Assembly: GCA_023457495.1 (NCBI GenBank)
Contig: JAEWLQ010000131.1
Coordinates: 1 to 50,317 of the forward strand
From: Pseudomonadota bacterium
GTDB taxonomy: Bacteria; Pseudomonadota; Gammaproteobacteria; Steroidobacterales; Steroidobacteraceae
Direction of reading: 5' to 3'
Length of the DNA: 50,317 bases
A program made the position numbers and the translations under genes. Under the pieces are notes generated by a model. The model was not told where the DNA came from. It did no database searches and saw nothing but the letters and a program-made list of their open reading frames with translations. Shown in pieces: positions 35,079-44,415 of the stretch (within the stretch, counting starts at the first letter, position 1; the number at the start of each line of letters is the position of its first letter).

Positions 35079-36893
35079 ATGGCCCAGCAGAAGTTGAACG
35101 ACGTCGTCGTCGAAGTCACGGAAAGAATCGGCGGCCGCTCGGCCGCGGCGCGCGGCGAGTACCTCGAGCGCACGCGCAAACGCAAACTGGTCGAGCCCGC
35201 GCGCGGCAAGCTCTCCTGCGCGAACCTCGCGCACGTGATCGCGGCTGCCGGCGAAGACAAGCCGCGGCTGCAGCAGGCGGTGCCGAACCTCGGCATCGTC
35301 ACCTCGTACAACGACATGTTGTCGGCGCACCGGCCGTACGAGCCGTATCCCGAAGTCATTCGCGCCGCGGCCCGCGTCGCGGGCGCGACGGCGCAGGTCG
35401 CGGGCGGCGTGCCGGCGATGTGCGACGGCGTCACGCAGGGCCGCGCGGGCATGGAGCTGTCGCTGTTCAGCCGCGACGTGATCGCGCTCGCGACGGCCAT
35501 CGCGCTATCGCACGAGGCGTTCGACGCGGCATTGTTGTTAGGCATCTGCGACAAGATCGTGCCGGGCCTGTTCATCGGCGCGGCCTCGTTCGGCCAGATG
35601 CCCATCATCCTGGTGCCCGGCGGGCCGATGCCCACCGGCAGCATCGCGAACAAGCAGAAGGCCGAGGTGCGCCAGCGCTACGCCGAGGGCAAGGCCACGC
35701 GCGACGAGCTGCTCGCGGCGGAGATGGCCTCGTACCACAACGCGGGTACCTGCACGTTCTATGGCACGGCGAATTCCAACCAGATGCTCATGGAGCTCAT
35801 GGGCCTGCACGTGCCGGGCGCGGCCTTCGTCAACCCGGACACTCCGCTGCGCCACGCGCTGACCGTCGCGGCCACGCGGCGCGCCGCGGCGACCACGGCG
35901 CTGGGGTCGGACTATCTACCCTTCGTCGAAGTCATCGACGAGCGTTCGTTCGTCAACGCCATCGTCGGTCTCATGGCGACCGGTGGCTCGACCAATCACG
36001 TGATCCATCTCGTCGCCATGGCGCGCGCGGTGGGGCTGACGATCACCTGGGATGACATGGCGGATCTGTCGCGGGTCACGCCGCTGCTCGCGCGGGTCTA
36101 TCCGAACGGCGAGGCCGACGTGAACCAGTTCCACGCGGCGGGCGGCATGAGCTTCGTGACGCGCGAACTGATCGACGCGGGGCTCGCGCACGAAGACGTG
36201 ATGACGGTGTGGGGTCCGGGCCTGCGCGCGTACGCGAAGGATCCGTTCCTGATCGACAACAAGCTCGAGTGGCGCGATGCGCCCGAGAAGTCACACGACG
36301 AAAAGATCCTGCGTCCGGCGTCGAATCCGTTCTCGGCGGATGGTGGCCTCAAGCTGCTGCGCGGCAATCTCGGCCGCTCGGTCATCAAGACCTCGGCCTG
36401 CGATCCTTCGTTGTGGGACATCACCGCGCCGGCGCGTGTGTTCGAATCGCAGGAATCCCTGGCCGCGGCGCTCAAGGCCGGCATCGACGGCGATTTCATC
36501 GCCGTGGTGCGCGGGCAGGGTCCGCGCGCGAACGGCATGCCGGAGCTGCACAAGCTGATCCCGGCGCTGTCGGGGTTGCTGGCGCGCGGCCGCCGCGTTG
36601 CGATCGTGACGGACGGACGCATGTCCGGTGCGTCCGGAAAAGTGCCCTCGGCGATTCACCTGACGCCCGAAGCCGCGGCGGATGGTCCCATCTCGCGATT
36701 GCGTGATGGCGACATCATCCGGCTCGATGCGCGCGCGGGGGTCCTCGAGGTGCAACTCGATGCGGCGACCTTGGCCGCGCGCGAGCCGGTGAAGCCTGAC
36801 GTCTTCGACCCGACCTATGGCGTGGGTCGCGAGCTGTTCACGCGTTTGCGCGAAGGCGCGAGCGCAGCAGACGAGGGCGCGTCGATCCTGTAA
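35079..36893 (+). CDS. edd: Phosphogluconate dehydratase
   Basis: 604 aa, the normal length. Iron-sulfur dehydratase of the IlvD/Edd family: GIVTSYNDMLSAHRPYEPYP, GGVPAMCDGVTQGRAGMELS, LGICDKIVPG, HNAGTCTFYGTANSNQMLME with the cluster cysteines, and TDGRMSGASGKVPSAIH near the end. It converts 6-phosphogluconate to KDPG. The usual partner eda (KDPG aldolase) does not follow; the next feature is a terminator-like hairpin and a degenerate repeat. The start is 2 nt after zwf, so glk-zwf-edd is one operon. Confidence 0.97.
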   Translation: MAQQKLNDVVVEVTERIGGRSAAARGEYLERTRKRKLVEPARGKLSCANLAHVIAAAGEDKPRLQQAVPNLGIVTSYNDMLSAHRPYEPYPEVIRAAARVAGATAQVAGGVPAMCDGVTQGRAGMELSLFSRDVIALATAIALSHEAFDAALLLGICDKIVPGLFIGAASFGQMPIILVPGGPMPTGSIANKQKAEVRQRYAEGKATRDELLAAEMASYHNAGTCTFYGTANSNQMLMELMGLHVPGAAFVNPDTPLRHALTVAATRRAAATTALGSDYLPFVEVIDERSFVNAIVGLMATGGSTNHVIHLVAMARAVGLTITWDDMADLSRVTPLLARVYPNGEADVNQFHAAGGMSFVTRELIDAGLAHEDVMTVWGPGLRAYAKDPFLIDNKLEWRDAPEKSHDEKILRPASNPFSADGGLKLLRGNLGRSVIKTSACDPSLWDITAPARVFESQESLAAALKAGIDGDFIAVVRGQGPRANGMPELHKLIPALSGLLARGRRVAIVTDGRMSGASGKVPSAIHLTPEAAADGPISRLRDGDIIRLDARAGVLEVQLDAATLAAREPVKPDVFDPTYGVGRELFTRLREGASAADEGASIL

Positions 36894-36899
36894 CCGCGC

Positions 36900-36924
36900 G
36901 TGTAAGGGTGTCATTACACCTTTT
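36900..36924 (+). terminator. Terminator-like hairpin after edd
   Basis: GTGTAA/TTACAC can pair, as can the inner GGTGT/ACACC with a CATT loop, followed by CTTTTC. It lies 7 nt past the edd stop. The stem is modest and the T run short. Confidence 0.5.
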
Positions 36925-36936
36925 CATATAGGCCCG

Positions 36937-36981
36937 AAGGCTGACCCCTTTTGCTGGGAAACGGAGGCTGCCCCCGCTACC
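36937..36981 (-). repeat. Degenerate REP-like repeat, copy E
   Basis: Read on the minus strand: GGGGGCAGCCTCC, then GTTTCCCAGCAAAA, then GGGGTCAGCCTT. It aligns over its length with copies B-D, with several changes that weaken the outer arm. It lies between edd and frmA and, unlike B-D, does not touch a stop codon. Confidence 0.65.
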
Positions 36982-37013
36982 ATCTGGCGCTTCCTGAAGC
37001 GGGGGCGAGAACC

Positions 37014-38123
<1,110 letters not shown>

Positions 38124-38130
38124 CTAACAA

Positions 38131-38148
38131 GCCTCTTCGGGAAGAGGC
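38131..38148 (+). other. Hairpin just upstream of the gfa ribosome-binding site
   Basis: GCCTCTT-CGGG-AAGAGGC is a perfect 7-bp stem (8 with the C-G at the loop) between the frmA stop and the gfa start. It ends 11 nt before the ATG and abuts the Shine-Dalgarno GAGGGG. It may protect the frmA 3' end or tune gfa translation; no T-tract follows. Confidence 0.6.
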
Positions 38149-38159
38149 GAGGGGTAGTC

Positions 38160-38735
38160 ATGGCCATCAAGCTCCATCCGTCGATCGACAAGGGCGTCAA
38201 GGCGGGTAACAAGAAATTCAAGGGCGGCGCGCTCACCTGCCACTGCGCCGCAGAGCCGGTGTCCGTCACCATCAAGGGCAACGTCGCGCACAACCACGCC
38301 TGCGGCTGCACGAAGTGCTGGAAGCCCGACGGCGCGGTGTTTTCCGTGGTGGCCGTGGTGCCGAAGGAAAAACTCGCGGTCATGGCGAACGCGCAGAAGC
38401 TCACCGTCGTGGATCCGTCCGCGACCATCCAGCGCCATGCCTGCGTGAAGTGCGGCGTGCACATGTACGGCCGCATCGAGAACACCGCGCATCCGTTCTA
38501 CGGTCTCGACTTCGTGCACGTGGAGCTGTCGAAGGACAAGGGCTGGAACAAGCCCGAGTTCGCCGCGTTCGTGTCGTCGATCATCGAGGCGGGGGCCGCG
38601 CGGCCCAAGGACATGAAGAAGATCCGCGACCGGCTGAAGAAGCTGCGGCTGCCGCCGTATGATGCGCTTTCACCGCCGCTCATGGATGCGATCGCCACGC
38701 ACATCGCGAAGGCGAAGGGCACTCTCAAGACCTGA
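38160..38735 (+). CDS. gfa: S-(hydroxymethyl)glutathione synthase
   Basis: 191 aa with GAGGGG upstream of ATG 38160. Glutathione-dependent formaldehyde-activating enzyme with zinc ligands in LTCHCAAEPV, NHACGCTKCWKPDGAVFSVV and QRHACVKCGVHMYGRIE. It speeds the joining of formaldehyde to glutathione, giving the substrate of FrmA. Having a dedicated Gfa besides FrmA and FghA makes the route complete in one operon. Confidence 0.95.
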   Translation: MAIKLHPSIDKGVKAGNKKFKGGALTCHCAAEPVSVTIKGNVAHNHACGCTKCWKPDGAVFSVVAVVPKEKLAVMANAQKLTVVDPSATIQRHACVKCGVHMYGRIENTAHPFYGLDFVHVELSKDKGWNKPEFAAFVSSIIEAGAARPKDMKKIRDRLKKLRLPPYDALSPPLMDAIATHIAKAKGTLKT

Positions 38736-38742
38736 GGTTTTC

Positions 38743-39585
38743 TTGGCCACCATCGAAACCATCTCGCGGCACTGCTGCCACGGAGGCACGCTCGGATACT
38801 TCAAGCATGCCTCCGCGGCGAACGATTGCGACATGCGTTTCGCCGTGTACACGCCGCCGCAGGCGAGCGAGCGGCGTGTGCCGGTGTTGTATTACCTCGC
38901 CGGGCTCACCTGCACCGAGGAAACCTTCGTCACGAAGGCGTGCGCGCTCGAGCATGCCGCGCGGCACGGGATCGCACTGGTGGCGCCGGACACGAGTCCG
39001 CGCGTGGCGCTGCCGGGGGACCGGGATTCCTGGGACTTCGGTATCGGCGCGGGTTTCTACCTGGATGCGACGCAGCAGCCCTGGGCGAAGCACTACCGCA
39101 TGTACAGCTACGTCGTGGATGAGCTGCCGGGTGTGATCGGTGCGAACTTCAACGTGGATCTCGGGCGCAGCGGCATCTTCGGCCATTCGATGGGCGGCCA
39201 CGGTGCGCTGGCCATCGCGCTCAAGAACCCGGAAAAGTACCGGTCGGTGTCCGCGTTCGCGCCCATCTGCGCCCCGATGCAGGTGCCGTGGGGACTCAAG
39301 GCGTTCAACGGCTATCTCGGCGCGGAGCGCGCCGGCTGGGCGCAGTACGACACGGTCGAACTACTGCGCTCGGGTCGCAAGTTCCCGGGCACGCTGTTCG
39401 TGACCCAGGGCACCGCCGACAAGTTTCTCGCCGAGCAGTTGAAACCCGAGTTGCTGGTCGAGGCCTGCCGTGCGAGCGCGCAGGAGCTCGAGATGCAGCG
39501 GCAGACGGATTACGACCACGGGTACTTCTTCATCCAGACGTTCATCGCGCAGCACCTGGACTGGCACGCGCGCGCGCTGGGCTGA
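38743..39585 (+). CDS. fghA: S-formylglutathione hydrolase
   Basis: 280 aa from a TTG at 38743, with GAGG 6 nt upstream; this gives the normal family length and N-terminus (ATIETISRHCCHGGTLGYF). Esterase-D fold: LYYLAGLTCTEETFVTKACA, nucleophile elbow GHSMGGHGALAIALK, acid region GTADKFLAEQL, and His in DYDHGYFFIQTFI. It hydrolyses S-formylglutathione to formate and glutathione. Formate could enter the folate pool through Fhs (20267-21949). The stop abuts the stop of the convergent APC gene without a single base between. Confidence 0.95.
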   Translation: MATIETISRHCCHGGTLGYFKHASAANDCDMRFAVYTPPQASERRVPVLYYLAGLTCTEETFVTKACALEHAARHGIALVAPDTSPRVALPGDRDSWDFGIGAGFYLDATQQPWAKHYRMYSYVVDELPGVIGANFNVDLGRSGIFGHSMGGHGALAIALKNPEKYRSVSAFAPICAPMQVPWGLKAFNGYLGAERAGWAQYDTVELLRSGRKFPGTLFVTQGTADKFLAEQLKPELLVEACRASAQELEMQRQTDYDHGYFFIQTFIAQHLDWHARALG

Positions 39586-39592
39586 TCAGCCC
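39579..39592. other. Perfect palindrome at abutting convergent stop codons
   Basis: GGGCTGATCAGCCC contains the fghA stop TGA and, on the other strand, the permease stop TGA. Each stop is fixed by the symmetry. With a 14-bp palindrome and no loop it is more likely an outcome of overlapping stops or a protein site than a terminator. Confidence 0.45.
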
Positions 39593-40977
39593 GCGTTCGG
39601 ATCATCGCGCCGCTCGCGCAGGCTCGCGAACTCGCCGGTGCGCACCGCCGGATCCGGCAGCAGGTAGCGCCGTCGCGAGAGCGGTAGATAGAGCAACACG
39701 AACAGCACGAGACAGGCGCCGGTCACGAGCAGCACGGGCGGGCTCGACCACGCGATGACGAAGATGCAGAAGGCGCCGCCGATCAGCGCCAGCGCGAGCT
39801 CGCCGCGCACGCGATAACGCAGCGCGGCCGCGCAGGCGCCGAGATAGGTGAGCAGCGCGAAGATCGTCGATGCCTCCGCCAGCAGGCCGAACTGCTTGCC
39901 GAAGGTCGGCGCGATCGTGATCACGATGGCCACGGTGCCCAGCAAACCCGCGACGATGAGGCCCGCCACCGGTGTATCGCCGGCGCGCGTGCGGGCGAAC
40001 ATGGGCGGCAGCAATCCACGATCCGCGGCCGCGCGGCTGACCTGCGCCGTGAGGAGCACCCAGCCGGTGAGCGTGCCGAGCGCTTTCAGTCCACCACAGA
40101 CGGCAACCAGCGGACCGGCGATGGGCCCCAGCGTCTTCGCGGCCACGAGCGCGAAGGGCGCATTGGATGCCGCGAGCTCGTCGGCGGGCGCGAGTCCGAA
40201 GATGACGATGCTGGCGCCGATGTAGATGAACGCCGCGATCAACACGCCGGCGATGGTCGCGATGCGGACGTTGCGCTCCGGGTTCTCGACCACGGCCGCG
40301 GCCACCGAGGCGCTTTCCAGCCCGGTGAACGCCCAGAACACCAGCACGAGCGAGTTCGGCAGCGCCTGGTAGATGGACTGCCCGCTCACGTTCCACGATT
40401 CGCGGAACTGGGTTGCATCGAAGGCGCTCCAGCCGACCGTGATCGCGAGCAGCAGCGGGATCATGCCGACGATCAGCAGCGGACCGTCCACCTGGCCGAC
40501 GAACCGCGGGCTCACGAGATTGACGAGGGTGACCAGCCACAACAGTGCGATGGTGAAGAGCGCGTTCATCGCGGGGCCGGCGTCCAAACCGAAGAACTCG
40601 GCGAGATAACTCGCCGCCGCCGTGGCGATGGCGACGTTGCCGATCAGGCACGCGGCCCAGTACCACAGGCTGGCCTGCGATCCGGCGAACGGACCGAAGG
40701 CATCGAAGGCATAGGTCGCGGGCCCGCCCGCCAGCGGCTTGCGCTGCGCGAGCTTGCCGAACAGCAGGGCGAGTGCCAACGCGCCGACCGTGGCGATCAT
40801 CCAGCCGAGTACGGTCAAACTACCGACGCCGGCGAGTGTCGCGGGCAGCAGGAAGATGCCGGAGCCGATCATGTTGCCCGCGACGACGACGGTCGCGAGT
40901 ACGGGGCCGAGCTTGCGGTTGGCGGTCAAGCGCTGCGCCGCGACCAGCCGGCGGGCGGCGGATCGGCCGCGTTGCAT
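39586..40977 (-). CDS. APC-family amino acid/amine permease
   Basis: 463 aa from ATG 40977; a TTG at 40929, whose TTGA overlaps the Rieske gene stop, would give 447 aa and a more typical N-terminus. Twelve membrane helices; helix 1 has VVVAGNMIGSGIFLLPATLA, the substrate-binding GSG motif of the AdiC/PotE branch, and helix 6 has FWAFTGLESASVAAAVV. Such carriers exchange or take up basic amino acids, agmatine, putrescine or related amines. Coupling with a Rieske oxygenase gene suggests that the substrate is also the oxygenase's, by inference. Confidence 0.9.
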   Translation of the reverse strand: MQRGRSAARRLVAAQRLTANRKLGPVLATVVVAGNMIGSGIFLLPATLAGVGSLTVLGWMIATVGALALALLFGKLAQRKPLAGGPATYAFDAFGPFAGSQASLWYWAACLIGNVAIATAAASYLAEFFGLDAGPAMNALFTIALLWLVTLVNLVSPRFVGQVDGPLLIVGMIPLLLAITVGWSAFDATQFRESWNVSGQSIYQALPNSLVLVFWAFTGLESASVAAAVVENPERNVRIATIAGVLIAAFIYIGASIVIFGLAPADELAASNAPFALVAAKTLGPIAGPLVAVCGGLKALGTLTGWVLLTAQVSRAAADRGLLPPMFARTRAGDTPVAGLIVAGLLGTVAIVITIAPTFGKQFGLLAEASTIFALLTYLGACAAALRYRVRGELALALIGGAFCIFVIAWSSPPVLLVTGACLVLFVLLYLPLSRRRYLLPDPAVRTGEFASLRERRDDPNAG

Positions 40978-42071
40978 TCGGGGATCAGCGCGCGCATCCG
41001 TGCGCCGAAACTGCGCAACGCGACCTCACCGCTCGCGAGCGGCCCCACGCGATAACTGCCGGAGGCCATGCCATCCTGCACGCGCTGGATGAGCACGGTG
41101 TCCTCGGCATTCACCTGGCGGTTGATGCGCCAGTTGAGATAACGCGCCGCGCGCATCTCGCGGCGCGCGTCCGGGCGCGCGTAGCCGATTTCGCGGATCA
41201 GCGTCTGCGTCGGCGAGATCGGGATCCACTGCATGATGTCCACCTGGTCGGGATAGACATCGAACGCGAAATTCGGCCAGAGCTTGAAGTACACCCACGA
41301 GCGGCGCTTGTCCGCGGCGAGATGCGGAGCGTCGGGCAGGAACTTCTGATAGGCACGCTCGGCCCAGTTGCGCGAGGGTTTGTCGGTGAGGTCGCCGTGC
41401 ATGCGGTCGACCCATTCCTTCGATTCGACCCGGTACGACGCACCTAACAACCGCGTCAGGCCCGGATGGGCGACGGGGATGTGGAGCGCGTCCGAGTAGT
41501 TGTCGCCGACGTTTTTCCAGTTCACGGTGCGCGGACGCAGCGTGACGCGGCCGATGGGCTCGAGCTTCTCGAACTGGTGGGTGGCGATTTCATCCGCGTA
41601 GGGCGCGAGCATTTCGGCGACGCTCGGGCCGCCCGGCGTAAGGCGCGCGAACACGAAGCCACCGTAGATTTCCGATTCGACCTGCGGCAGCGATTCGCGC
41701 GCGATGTCGAGATCCGGGAAAGCGGTGCGGTCGCCGCCGACCGAAGCGAGTCGGCCTTCGAAGTCGTATGACCATGCGTGATACGGGCAGACGATGCGGC
41801 GGGTGCAAGACCCGCGCGGGCCGTCGAGCAGGCGTGCCGCGCGATGCCGGCAGACGTTGTGCATCACGCGGATGACGCCATCGTTGCCGCGCATCGCGAA
41901 CAGCATTTCGCCCAGGAAATCGAAGCACTGGTAGTCGCCGGGCTTCGGAATCTCGGAGGTGTGGCAGATCGGTTGCCAGGAGGGCCGGAAGATACGCTCG
42001 CGCTCGAGCGCCAGGAACTCAGCGTCGCTGTAGGTCCAAGCGGGGAGGCTGAAGTCTGCGGCGGCGGTCAC
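40926..42071 (-). CDS. Rieske-type ring-hydroxylating oxygenase, large subunit
   Basis: 381 aa. Rieske [2Fe-2S] ligands are Cys74/His76 (NVCRHRAARL) and Cys95/His98 (CPYHAWSYDF). The mononuclear iron site is in NWKNVGDNYSDALHIPVAHP with His197 and His202; Asp194 matches the bridging Asp205 of naphthalene dioxygenase. The C-terminal Asp ligand is probably in NAEDTVLIQRVQDG. Length and motifs fit the branch holding carnitine, glycine betaine and choline monooxygenases as well as aromatic dioxygenases. No reductase or small subunit gene is adjacent. The 3' end overlaps the permease gene. Confidence 0.88.
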   Translation of the reverse strand: MTAAADFSLPAWTYSDAEFLALERERIFRPSWQPICHTSEIPKPGDYQCFDFLGEMLFAMRGNDGVIRVMHNVCRHRAARLLDGPRGSCTRRIVCPYHAWSYDFEGRLASVGGDRTAFPDLDIARESLPQVESEIYGGFVFARLTPGGPSVAEMLAPYADEIATHQFEKLEPIGRVTLRPRTVNWKNVGDNYSDALHIPVAHPGLTRLLGASYRVESKEWVDRMHGDLTDKPSRNWAERAYQKFLPDAPHLAADKRRSWVYFKLWPNFAFDVYPDQVDIMQWIPISPTQTLIREIGYARPDARREMRAARYLNWRINRQVNAEDTVLIQRVQDGMASGSYRVGPLASGEVALRSFGARMRALIPECNAADPPPAGWSRRSA

Positions 42072-42140
42072 GAAGCCTTGATAACAAGACCGCGTTGGGC
42101 CTGCAACCGGTCCGCGGAACGTTCCGCCCCTTACGCGTCC

Positions 42141-42635
42141 TCAGTGCTTGGTGCCCGAAGGCTCCCCGTAGCGCGCGAATGCATCGCTTGCCGGCGGCAG
42201 GTCTGGCGGGGCGATCACGCTGCCGTCGCGCACCCGCTCGATGAGGAGCGTCATGTCATCGTTCAATGTGGCGTTTTGCTTGTTGAGCAGGATGCCCTGC
42301 TGCAGGAAGCCGATGCAGGCGTTGAAGTCGTCACGGATCAACGCTTCGAGGCCGCGTTTGAAAGCCTTCAGCGCGGCCGTTTCGTCGAGGTCCTCGAGCG
42401 GCGCCCAGATCGCGAGCGAATCGTCCGGCTGCGACATCGTGAGGTACAGGAGCCCGAGTTGCAGGCGCGCGAAGTGCAGCTTCGGATTGATGTCGAGCGC
42501 GGTGCGCATCTGCGCGACGGCCTCGCCATATTCGCGGCGCTGCGCGAGCTCCGCACCGAGCAGGTAGTGCAGCTCGGCATTCCCAGGGTCACGATTGATC
42601 GCGGCGCGAAGGCGCAGCAGTTCTGAAGGTTCCAT
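42141..42635 (-). CDS. Small TPR protein
   Basis: 164 aa. Two or three tetratricopeptide-like helix pairs (NAELHYLLGAELAQRREYGE, KLHFARLQLGLLYLTMSQPD, ALKAFKRGLEALIRDDFNAC) and a Pro-rich end. No signal or membrane segment. Likely a protein-interaction module; partner unknown. It is 69 nt upstream of the Rieske gene on the same strand. Confidence 0.75.
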   Translation of the reverse strand: MEPSELLRLRAAINRDPGNAELHYLLGAELAQRREYGEAVAQMRTALDINPKLHFARLQLGLLYLTMSQPDDSLAIWAPLEDLDETAALKAFKRGLEALIRDDFNACIGFLQQGILLNKQNATLNDDMTLLIERVRDGSVIAPPDLPPASDAFARYGEPSGTKH

Positions 42636-42748
42636 GGTGTACCGGTAACCGGGCTGGTCCCTAGCATAGCCCAGGGTAACCCCGAGGCGGCTCCTTTTTT
42701 AGCGATGGCGGGCGGCGTTATGCAATGGCCGCGCTGCGGCAAAGTGGT

Positions 42749-42769
42749 TAGCTCACGCGGGGTTGCACG
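42749..42769 (+). repeat. Short dispersed repeat, copy 2
   Basis: TAGCTCACGCGGGGTTGCA, 17/19 identical to the sequence at 21964. It lies in the 177-nt gap between the Gfo/Idh/MocA and TPR genes. The rest of that gap holds a run of six T residues near 42695 without a good stem, and a GGGTAACCC hairpin near 42673; I see no clear promoter or terminator. Confidence 0.35.
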
Positions 42770-42812
42770 ACATCTCCAATACCAATCTCACCGCGGCGAA
42801 TGGGTGGCGCTC

Positions 42813-44333
42813 CTACCATCCGGCGCGATAGGCGCGCTTCAGGAGCGAATCGGAATCGGGGACGTTGGTGACTTTCATGTTCGCGCCGTCGTAGTCGATT
42901 TTCTTGCCAGCGTTCAACGCGACCACGCCTAACAACATGATCTCCGTGAGCTTCGCGGAGTACTCGAACGGGGTCGAGGCCTGCTGCGTGCCGCGGATCG
43001 CATCGACCCAGTTCATCTCGTGGCTGGTTGTTATGCGCGCGAAGGTTTCTCGCGGCTTGCCCACGCTGTCGTGTAATGACTTCGGCAGCAGGCGTGGGTT
43101 GAAGCCGTAGGTATCGTGAAGCAGCTTGCCCTTGGTGCCGATGAACAGCGTACCGCCGCCCTTGTTCAATTCTTCCGCGCCGAGCTCCACCGGCTTCGGC
43201 GGCGTGAGGCCGCCGTCGTACCAGGTCATCTTGACGGCGGGACGCGCGCCCTTCGCCGGGAACTCGTAGTAGGTCGTCGTCGCCAGGGGATAGGTGTCGC
43301 GGTTGTAGGGCGTCGAGACGGTTTCGATGGTGGTTGGATAGTCGAGGTCCAGCGCCCAGAAGGCGGAGTCGATCAGGTGCGCGCCCATGTCGCCGATCGC
43401 GCCGACGCCCCAGTCGGTCCAGCCGCGCCAGTTGAACGGATGGTAGATAGGGTGATAGTCGACCCAGCGCGCCGGTCCCAGGAACAGGTCCCAGGCGAGT
43501 TTGTCGGGCGGGGCGTAGGTGCCGAACGATCCCGCGGCGCGTTTCATCACGCCATCCATGTTCCAGGGAAGGTCCTTCGCGTTCGGCGGCAGCGGGGCGG
43601 GGCGGGGGATGCCCTGCGGCCAGTACGCGTGCGGCCGGTTCGTCCACACGTGGATTTCCGTCACGGTGCCGATGGCGCCGGACTGGATGTATTCATTCAC
43701 CACGCGCGCATCGTGCGAGGAATGCCCCTGGTTTCCCATCTGGGTCTGCAGCCTGGAGCCGGCCGCCTTTCGCGACAGCCGCCGGCACTCGTCCACCGAC
43801 CAGGCGAGCGGTTTCTCCACGTACACGTGTTTGCCGAGATCCATCGCCGCGAGCGCGATGTGCGAATGCACGTGATCAGGCGTCGCGATCATCACCGCAT
43901 CGATGTTCTTCTGCTTGTCGAGCATCTCGCGGTAGTCGGTGAAGCGCTTCGACTTCGGGATCTGCGCCTGCAGGGACTGCCAATCCTTGAGCTGCTGCAG
44001 CGCGCGCTCCTTCTGCGCGGCATCGGGCGCTTCGTCCGCGCGTTTGCGTGCGCGACCGATCTCATTGGGAATGTCCGCGAAGCGGGCGTCGACGTATCCC
44101 CAATCGACGTCGCACATCGCGACCAGGTTCTGGCTGGACATCGCCATCATGACGGAGCGGCCGCGGCCGCCGACGCCCACGGAGGCGATGTTGACCTTGT
44201 CGTTGGCCGAGATGCGCCGCGGCCGGCCGTAACCCGAATTCGGCAGGAGCGTGAAGGCGGCCGTGGCGGCGGCGGCGCCTCGCAGGAAGTCGCGGCGCGG
44301 CAATCCGGCCGTGCGGTTTGGCTCTTTCTTCAT
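42813..44333 (-). CDS. Tat-exported Gfo/Idh/MocA-family oxidoreductase
   Basis: 506 aa from ATG 44333, with GGAG close upstream. A twin-arginine signal (LPRRDFLRGAAAATAAFTLL) sends it folded to the periplasm with its cofactor. Rossmann motif NIASVGVGGRGRSVMMAM binds NAD(P); DAVMIATPDHVHSHIALAAM and HVYVEKPLAWSVDECRRLS carry the conserved EKP Lys; GDMGAHLIDSAFWALDLD follows in the C-terminal domain. Exported members of this family act on sugars or glycosides, sometimes with tightly bound NAD. The substrate is unknown. The following S9 genes lie on the same strand but upstream in transcription, 82 nt away. Confidence 0.88.
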   Translation of the reverse strand: MKKEPNRTAGLPRRDFLRGAAAATAAFTLLPNSGYGRPRRISANDKVNIASVGVGGRGRSVMMAMSSQNLVAMCDVDWGYVDARFADIPNEIGRARKRADEAPDAAQKERALQQLKDWQSLQAQIPKSKRFTDYREMLDKQKNIDAVMIATPDHVHSHIALAAMDLGKHVYVEKPLAWSVDECRRLSRKAAGSRLQTQMGNQGHSSHDARVVNEYIQSGAIGTVTEIHVWTNRPHAYWPQGIPRPAPLPPNAKDLPWNMDGVMKRAAGSFGTYAPPDKLAWDLFLGPARWVDYHPIYHPFNWRGWTDWGVGAIGDMGAHLIDSAFWALDLDYPTTIETVSTPYNRDTYPLATTTYYEFPAKGARPAVKMTWYDGGLTPPKPVELGAEELNKGGGTLFIGTKGKLLHDTYGFNPRLLPKSLHDSVGKPRETFARITTSHEMNWVDAIRGTQQASTPFEYSAKLTEIMLLGVVALNAGKKIDYDGANMKVTNVPDSDSLLKRAYRAGW

Positions 44334-44415
44334 GACTCCAGCACCTCGGCGTTGAAGGAACCGCACTCTAGCCGGCGCGCCCGGGCGCTTGCAGAGGAAA
44401 CCGCGACGAGCGGTG

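Noticed and set aside
36894..37013. Truncated eda gene downstream of edd
   Set aside because: No KDPG aldolase motif is present in any frame; the gap is filled by a hairpin, repeat E and the frmA leader.
42690..42705. T-run CTCCTTTTTTAG as an intrinsic terminator
   Set aside because: No stable stem precedes it on the plus strand, and no plus-strand gene ends there.
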